Below, in pieces: positions 57,190 to 64,000 of a stretch of DNA of 64,000 nucleotides. Positions within the stretch are counted from its first letter, which is position 1. Each line of letters starts with the position of its first letter. Source of the stretch: Tretioscincus oriximinensis (taxonomy: Eukaryota > Chordata > Lepidosauria > Squamata > Gymnophthalmidae); contig JAJVDF010000002.1 in assembly GCA_022410635.1 (NCBI GenBank), positions 5,280,778 through 5,344,777 of the forward strand, read 5' to 3'. Under the pieces are notes generated by a model. That model saw only the letters and a program-made list of their open reading frames with translations, searched no databases and was not told the DNA's origin. The translations under genes were made by a program, and so were the position numbers.

Positions 57190-59480
57190 TTTCAATCTAT
57201 GTTCTTGATTTTATATAAGTAGTTCACTAGTTCACATGTTGGAAATGCAGATCAGATCTGTACTAAGGATCCTCTAAGGCTGCGTCCTCATTTATTTAGC
57301 CTGTTGGCAGCAACATCATATAGAATTTGCCCGATTATATCACGGAAGTTCACTGATCTATTCGCTAAAAAGTTTGTGGTCCGTGTTTTTCTGTTAGCTC
57401 ATTTTTTCCAATTCATTATCGGACTTCTTTTAAATTTGAAAGATTGCTTAATGGGAACATTCNGTATTGTGAATTCATGCTAGCTGTAAAAAGCTCATTG
57501 GCCATTGATTTGCAGAGAATGATGGGAACTGTAGTAAAATAAGTGCACCAATGACTTATGGGTTNCCAGGAAATGTAACAGAGAAACAAGAAGCAGCTAT
57601 CAAAATTGCAGATGAGAGTAGGCATACTCACAGATGTGTTTTCTTTGATTTAATAAAAATAGCAATATTAAGGTTGTAATGGGGAAGCAGCCTAAGATTC
57701 AAAAGGCTCCAGGCCTTGTTCTGCCACAGAAAGGGATCTGAGAGACCTACTGTCCTTGTGCAATTCTGGACTACCAAAGGGTTATCTCATAAATATGTGG
57801 TAAAAGGTTGCACTTTTAATGGGTATTAAAAAGTGATACATGCACACCAGAAGCATTACAAGCTATACCTAGAGATAATCCGTCTCTTCTATATCCACTA
57901 AAGATGCAGTTTTATCAAAGTTTTTATATGGTAATCCTAGTACAGCAGGATCTAGCTTGGAGTCGCATTAATCAGGTGTATAGTCTTGCTAATTCTGCTT
58001 GATCTGGGTTAAGCAGTGCTGGGNTTCACATGAGTGTGGCTATGGTTGCAAGAGGTATGGAAGTTCTGTTAAACTCACTTTCTGCATCCCCTTGGCATCA
58101 CTTTTGAAACCCTTCTGTTATGTTGGGAATGTTGCCTGTTGATTCAACTCTGAAATCAATGAGGAATAATCAGTGAGCAACCTCACCTGGGTTTAACCAG
58201 TGGTGAAGTTGATGACTTTTAACTGGAGGCTCACATAGCATTATGTGGATTAGCAATAAACTCAAACAGGTTTTACTTTAGGTATANAATATTAACAAAA
58301 GAGCCCTGGAAAATTGGCAAGACAACTTGAGTCTTAGATATGTGGACCCCAANAAGTGAATCTTGAACAGTACACAACTCAGATTTATAAAGCTAAGAGA
58401 AAGCACAAGGAACTAGAACAGATACAGCAATAAACACATGCAACCTTGGAACAGTAGTCAGCTACAAGCATCTATGGACTCTTAACTTATTTATAGAAGC
58501 AGCTGAAGGTTGAGTGTGCTTCATTATATCNTCCTTTTTCTTTCCTTCCTCAACTATGGTCTGAGAAGAAAGCCCTGTGTGTGGCTTAGAGACTTCTGTC
58601 AACGGCCATGTGCTAAAGCCTAGCAAGATCATCTGAGTTCTGGCTGGATGAGGAGGGGGGCATTACATCAATTTTACATATGCATTGATGCATGTTTTGT
58701 CTTATTAGTAATGCGATCCAATATAATTAATGCAGATATGCATTATTACAGCTGATTTGGATCAAGCTAATTCAGATTTATCAAAATGTCTAGGAAAGCA
58801 TGGGCATAAAAGGCAAAAATGCTTAATTAAAACATCTGTGCTGAAGCCGAACACTTCTTCTAAGTCATAGGGAGGAAAGGAGAAAACAACTTTGTTCACA
58901 TAGTGAAGACCAGAAAGATTCTTACAGGATGACATTTTGGAACCTCTAAGATTTAAGATGTCATTTGTACGTATTTTGTATGCAGTTTGTAGGCTACATT
59001 TTCAGTATTGTTAGCCTGTAAAATACATATTTTGGGTGAATTTTTACAAAGAGATATTGTACATGTACACACACTGTAGAAGACAATGTTCTCTGGTTGT
59101 TATAATGATGTTTCAGTCTGAGAATATTGTTTTCCAATTAAAGGCAGAAGGATAATTATGAAAATAAGCACTGAATCTTTTGGAGGAAACATTTTAAAAT
59201 CAATTCATCCCTTCTTCTTTAACATTACCAACATAAAACGTATCAGACGCAAATTATTTGAATCATTTCTGTTGCAAACAGCAGAATAATTGATTGATTC
59301 AATCAAATACCTGGATATGTAAACAACCACATCTTTGGTTTGTTGTGAACATCTGTGCATAAGAATTGTTCATGTTAAATTGTGGGTTGTCTGTCCAATT
59401 CGTTGAACATGATAATCCTGGTCATGAACCAGGTTATACCAAATATGTTCATTCTTCAAACAGAACTGGATGATTCAACC
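57190..59480. other. Unassigned AT-rich stretch with a CNE candidate
   Basis: No coding family. 58690-58900 (ATGCATTATTACAGCTGATT, CAAGCTAATTCAG, TGCTTAATTAAAAC) is unique and homeobox-motif-rich; a candidate conserved element on texture alone. Confidence 0.3.
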
Positions 59481-59486
59481 ATCTAA

Positions 59487-59622
59487 GGCTGCCTCTTCAT
59501 GAGGTTTTCATATCATGATTGTACTTAGCATGATTAAGAATCCATTCCATGTGATGACAGACTTTTAGTAATCCACTTAGAAAAAGGCTCAGTTGCCCTG
59601 GAAAACCTCATGGAAGACAGCT
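59487..59622. mobile_element. Small TIR element with 3-bp TSD (TAA), element E
   Basis: The left end is GGCTGCCTCTTCATGAGGTT; the complemented right end is AGCTGTCTTCCATGAGGTT, about 24 bases of arm. TAA flanks both sides (59484-59486 and 59623-59625). Only 136 bp. Fits the GGC-start, 3-bp-duplication pattern, with a one-base-decayed right terminus. Confidence 0.65.
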
Positions 59623-59649
59623 TAAACCTGAACCACTCCCTATTATGCA

Positions 59650-59941
59650 AGCACAAATGGCGCAGTCACTAAGGAGACGGTCTCTCATCTGAGAGATCAG
59701 GTTTTGAAGTCTTTTGTCAGACCTGGGGAGGGCTGAGCACCTTCTACTACCCTGTAGCTATAGCCAACCCAGCTATTCGAAAGCAAGAATTGCAATAAAA
59801 TGCAACTGACTATAACTAGATAAATGGGAACCACCACAGCTTGATGAGGAACATAGAATGTAAGCCTTCAGACAAGAAATAACTTTTTTTATTTCCTTCG
59901 GGTGAAAAAAATGAAGTATAAAAACCCAGTTCTTCTTCTTC
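59650..59941 (+). mobile_element. SINE with tRNA-like head and TTC tail, copy 5
   Basis: Head GCACAAATGGCGCAGTCACT, CAGGTTTTGAAGTC (B-box-like), shared body, GAAGTATAAAAACCCAGTTC and a short TTC tail. The most diverged of the five; all five are plus-strand. Confidence 0.88.
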
Positions 59942-59944
59942 TAT

Positions 59945-60535
59945 TAGAGTGAACCAAATCAGACACAAAGTAGGATGTTTGACTAAACGAGTTTGATTTA
60001 ATTCAAATCTTTTTGTGTTCAGTAGCGAATGCTTGTTAAAAAGAACTTTTCAAGCAGTTCATTTGTTTATTCAAATAAACAGAAACCTTGTGGAGCCTGT
60101 TCATCTGGTTTGATGTCTTCTAAACATTGCTGTATGCATTTGACCTGATGTGAACCAAACTGAACACAAATTCTCTGCACTTTACTTTGTCCACATCTCT
60201 AATCCCGATCTAATCCAGCAAAGTGTGCATAACTACAATGCATGGAAAAACCAAAGTAGATAAATGAAGGATATACAGTACAAATTTCTCCTTAAGAAAA
60301 TTATTTCAGCTTTCAAAGTAGCACCACTTTCCAAAACATATGAGACTCTTATTTGCCTAACAAAATGCCTTCCTAAACTGCTCAACAGTATCCCACATGC
60401 TGCTGACCNATAAAGATAGAAAATCCTGTATTGGGTATTTTCAGGGTTAGGTTTCTGTTTGTCTGTTTTAGGGGTCAAAGGTTAACATTCCACTTTCAAT
60501 GACATATCCTCCCCCAGTTGTCTGTGTATATGTTA
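59945..60535. other. Unassigned non-coding stretch
   Basis: No gene or repeat family recognised. Confidence 0.4.
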
Positions 60536-60536
60536 G

Positions 60537-60882
60537 GGCTATGTGCACAATGTTTTTCTACCTTATTGGTAGTGCAATCAGGATGTCCTGGGCACAAGTG
60601 CTAAGTGCTTTTCAGTAGTTGACCTTTTCCCCTGGAATAAACTATTGTGTGCAGAAATTAGATCTGAGATGATAAAACAATCGAGAACACAGCAGTTGCT
60701 TCTATTGGCTGTTGCGAGTAAACAAAATTTTCTCGGACTGCACTGTGATGAGATCAATGAGCGATGTTACGAAACTGTGGCATTGCTCACGGAATATACA
60801 TGTTTGGTGTGCATGGACACACAATTTCTATTTTCCAGATATAGTATTGGGACATTTTTTAAGTCATGATGTGAACCTAGCC
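60537..60882. mobile_element. TIR transposon with 3-bp TSD (TAG), element D
   Basis: The left end is GGCTATGTGCACAATG; the complemented right end is GGCTAGGTTCACATCATGA. TAG flanks both sides (60534-60536 and 60883-60885). Internal GAGAACACAGCAGTTGCTTC, TTGGCTGTTGC and CTCGGACTGCACTG match element C at the same relative place and orientation. Non-coding. Confidence 0.88.
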
Positions 60883-60889
60883 TAGGATA

Positions 60890-62750
60890 GGCATGCTATT
60901 TCTTTAATGGCTGTAAAAAAAGAAGAAAAATTGGCAGGTAGCTATGAAAGTGTTTTAATGTTTAAATCAACGCCAATAACTAAGTTAGAACTGGAGCACT
61001 TTCTAGGTAGAAAAGAGCTCCTTTTATACTCCAGTGCTGGTATGCTGAACCAATGAAGATTCAGAATTCTGCCCAAATTAGCTCTGTCAAATTCACACAT
61101 TTGATGTAAACAGCTAACTGACTTCTATTTATTCTCTATGCTCTCTCTTTTAGCCCTTTAATAAACCATGTCAGGGACTCCATACCTGATATGATTGATA
61201 TACAACCACATAATCTTTATTGGCTTTTCAATGTTTTTGGAAGGAACAGAAGTCAACATTCCACCTGTAGTGATACATATATATATATTCTGTATTGCAA
61301 TGGTTACCAGCTGAAAGTCAGGATAAGAGTGAAATGCTTTAAATGCTTGTAAAAAAAAAGACATTTCAGCAGGTGCTGCCAGCCTTATAAGTTGCACCCA
61401 TTGAAATTGCTTCTTCCTCTTCTTCTTTTTACAACTGTTAAAGATGTAGCTGCCTAGCTTTCCATCTGGAAAGCGTGGATTCAGGGATGGTTTTTATTTG
61501 AATTTTGCTGCTAATGCCTCATCCTGAAATGCATATTTTGCTGTGCTCGTGAAGAGCCACCCAACAAAAATTAGATAAGATGATTAATGTTTAATATGAT
61601 TTCTGCTAGAAGAAAAAACTGCCCCACATTAAAACGAATACACATTCACATCCGTATCTTAATGATAGGTAAATAATCCTTCAGTATCTGAGATGTACAT
61701 GCTACAGGCAGGAACTTTCTATTCATGAACATCCTTTTATTCTTGTACGCTATTACCACCAAGATATTGCTATATTGGAAGATACATTCTTATACTGATA
61801 AAGAGGCTGCATAAACAATAAGCGTCCCCCCCACCCCCATAAGCAAGATAATGCTAGCACATTTTGACAATAATGGCTCCCCTGCAGCAAACTAGATTCT
61901 TGCCCCCCTTTCTTCCTTTTCTAAATTCTAACAAGTACTGCTCTGAGGTGCCCCATGTAATGAAAAACAGGAGTAAAATAACTGCAGCGCATCGAATTTC
62001 CCATGCGTCGCCTCTTCCATCTTTGCTGATAATGCTTCTGATTTCTTTATCCCCATGTATTCCAATAGAGAAATACATATGGGCTTATTTCTGCTAAACT
62101 TCACCTGCTTGCTTTCTGTGTATTTAAATCGCTCCCAGTAAGCTGTCAATAACGTTTTGGGAAGCCATCCATATATTGGATGCAGGCTTCATTTCAAAGG
62201 TTAGATGTGGCCCATAATCCAGAAGACCCCGCATGGTGTATTATACTGTAAGCAGCTAAGAATCTCTTACAGCACCGCATGGAGCCATATAGTTTTCTCT
62301 GAACACCGGAAAGAAAATGACCATTATTGTAAAAGCTATGAAGGAGANAAGAAAAGTTTTGAAAGAGGCAAAATTTGTAGCAACAACAGGCTGTGCATGA
62401 GGGGCATCAAGTAGAAGTGCACCCAGGCTAAACATGGTTAGGGTTAGCCCCACAAGCTATGGAGAAGGCAAAGCCGAAACCCATTTCCCTAAATGAGAAA
62501 GCTTCCTAGGAGGAATTGGTTTAGCTACAGGCTCATTCTGAAGTATGTCAGATTTGCCCTTTGACTGGGAAATAGTCCAAGCAGTTAACAGGATTAGAGC
62601 ATTTGCATTGCTAATCTCTTCACTATTCTCCAGCCCTCCTGAAATCATACTCTTACCAAAAATGTATTTTGTACAGTCCTGCCTGCACCTCGGAAACATT
62701 CCGGTAGTGAGCTGAAGATTGCATTCTAGTCTTTCTGTGTTCTACATGTC
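60890..62750. other. Unassigned stretch, CNE candidate at 61560-62180
   Basis: No gene or transposon signature for 1.8 kb. 61560-62180 is unique, evenly composed and motif-rich (TAAACAATAAGCG, GCATCGAATTTCCCATGCGTCG, TTGACAATAATGG), unlike the surrounding repeats; a possible conserved non-coding region, unproven. Confidence 0.3.
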
Positions 62751-63120
62751 ATAGGAACTTAAGAGGAGCCAGAGCCCATNTGTTCTGTCTCACACAGTGG
62801 CCCACCAATTGTACCTGGGCAGTCTGAAGGAGAAGAAGGNNAAGCNCTCACCTGTTCTCGACTCCCTGCTAACTGTACTTTAGGAATACAGCCTGTACTC
62901 CTCTACCTGGGAAGCAATATCAAGAGATCCACCCTCGTAGCTATTTATATCCTTGTCTTCCATNATCTCACCTAATCCTATCTTAAAGCTATCCAGGCTG
63001 CTAGGTACTACCACTCTTCTGGAAGTAAATTTCACAGACNAATNAAAAANTACTTTACCTTGTCTGTTCTAACACTTTCACCTATCAGTTTCTAGGAATG
63101 CCCCCTAGGAATATCCTAGT

Positions 63121-63525
63121 TGTTAGGCTTCAAATCTGGTACTGATCCAGTATTAGCAGAGTGCAAAGGAAGTATTTGAACCATGTTGTTTGAAGATCCA
63201 TACACGGGAGATTATTCTTGATCGAAGGTTATAAGATTTAATTTATAGACAAAAGTCTGTAGGTAAAAATAACAAAGAATATATATACTGCGATTGGTAT
63301 AATTAAGTGACCATTGTGAGCTTCAGTCAAAGCAAGTCATCACAGCAAGAGTAAAAAACAGAATGCNATTACATCTGATACAGCAATGAACAAAGTCGAA
63401 CATGCGCACATCACTGTACTTTAAATCNTAACAAATGTAGTTTCCCTTGAGAAAGAATGTGGAAAGAGATAAGAATATGGTAGCTAGAAGTAAACAAGTG
63501 GACCAGTTCAAACTGACTGTTAACA
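63121..63525. mobile_element. Probable solo LTR nested in CR1
   Basis: 405 bp that interrupts CR1 homology cleanly. It begins TGTTAGGCTT and ends ACTGTTAACA, so it has TG...CA ends with a short TGTTA/TAACA inverted pair. The flanks CTAGT and TAAGT could be a decayed 5-bp duplication; an uninterrupted CR1 reads CCTAGTGTTGTGTG-like there. No coding sequence, so the family is unknown. Confidence 0.55.
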
Positions 63526-63560
63526 TAAGTGTTGTGTGATAGATAAAATAATTTAGCTAT

Positions 63561-63773
63561 TCATCTTATCAAACCCATGCATGATTTTATACATTTTTTA
63601 ATCAAATTACCTCTTAAACACTGTATTTCAATGTTAAAGAAACCTAGATGTTGCAGCCTGCTTTTATAAGGGAGGTGCCCTAGCCCTTTGATCATTCTTG
63701 TTGCCTTTTTCTGCACCTTCTCCAGAGTATCTTTTCTGAAATGTGGTGACCAGAAATATACCCAGTATTCCAA
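63561..63773 (-). pseudogene. CR1 RT thumb fragment
   Basis: A 70-codon open stretch with LEKVQKKATRMIKGLGHLPY and GFFNIEIQCLRGNLI, matching the thumb region of the 24339-25015 copy. An adjacent frame (63692-63970) contains the EQGKDLAVLV block, so a frameshift separates them. Confidence 0.8.
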
Positions 63774-64000
63774 ATATGGAATTTATAAAGATTTATAAAG
63801 AGGCAAATTAATACTTGCCAACTTGTTTTGCCTTCCTTTCCTAACATTGATTTTGCTTTTTTCACTGCTGCTGCTGCACACTGGGTTGAACCCTTCATTG
63901 AGATGCCCACCAACACAGCAAGGTCCTTTCCCTGCTCTGTCATAGGAAATGTCATGTGGCATTTTTTCATCCAATGGGCAGGGTGCAGCCGGACATGTAG

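Larger units (their letters stand above)
62755..64000 (-). mobile_element. CR1-type LINE (minus strand), split by a probable LTR, running off the window
   Basis: 62755-63120 is the 3' UTR (AACTTAAGAGGAGCCAGAGCCC, GTGGCCCACCAATTGTACCTGGGC) with several Ns. After the 405-bp insertion it resumes at 63526 with TGTTGTGTGATAG and CATGCATGATTTTATAC, into RT-thumb sequence (complement: LEKVQKKATRMIKGLGHLPY) to the window edge. Confidence 0.88.

Noticed and set aside
57275..57430. GGCTGCGTCCTCATTTATT as another GGC-terminus element
   Set aside because: No matching right end or duplication found.

Overview
This window looks like intergenic or deep intronic DNA from a vertebrate, most likely a squamate reptile (lizard or gecko type). 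The inference rests on the repeat mixture: many CR1-type LINE copies ending in short tandem TTATGTTC-like tails, L2-type LINE copies, 3' ends of BovB, a 5'-truncated L1, Penelope-like tails, several tRNA-derived SINE families, non-autonomous hAT elements and other DNA transposons, and abundant microsatellites. Isolated N bases suggest a draft assembly. I recognise no host protein-coding gene, rRNA, tRNA gene or CRISPR array. Almost every longer open frame is either reverse-transcriptase debris or chance.

Layout. 1-8985 is mostly unique AT-rich DNA with two long ATT/TAA microsatellites and one SINE; a TAATTG-rich block near 1.3-1.6 kb looks like a possible conserved non-coding element. 8990-26.6 kb is repeat-dense: L2 pieces, a palindromic hAT MITE (9536-9759), two minus-strand CR1 copies (15.07-17.77 kb), a TIR element (18738-19134), a hAT with very long terminal inverted repeats (20035-20479), an L2 end plus a BovB end, and a 3-kb CR1 copy split by an 846-bp DNA transposon (22.24-25.33 kb). 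A further hAT (26159-26544) sits inside another LINE end. 26.6-41 kb is sparser, with SINEs, a polypurine tract, a 103-bp tandem repeat, L2 and CR1 pieces and two Penelope-like/hairpin remnants. 41.9-53.2 kb is again dense: a Penelope-like hairpin insertion with a 12-bp target duplication, three hAT MITEs, a small hAT, CR1 ends, two TIR elements with 3-bp duplications, a pogo-like palindrome and a truncated L1 inserted in a BovB end with a perfect 16-bp duplication. 54.4-54.95 kb is a diverged GC-rich minisatellite of about 80-bp period. 55.6-64 kb holds an L2 fragment, a CpG-rich block between 28-bp direct repeats (56954-57185), two more 3-bp-TSD elements, a SINE, and a CR1 copy split by a probable solo LTR.

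Nothing here works together as a pathway. The interesting structure is the stratigraphy of nested insertions and one coherent signal: at least six elements with TIRs beginning GG(C/T) and exact 3-bp target duplications (TCA, TGA, TCA, TCT, TAA, TAG at 18738, 23490, 44989, 46208, 59487 and 60537). Three of them share internal sequence. They match neither the 8-bp duplications of the hATs nor the TA duplications of the mariner/pogo-like hairpins in the same window. A second signal is the Penelope-like tail with a hammerhead-ribozyme-like core, present in up to four copies of differing decay.
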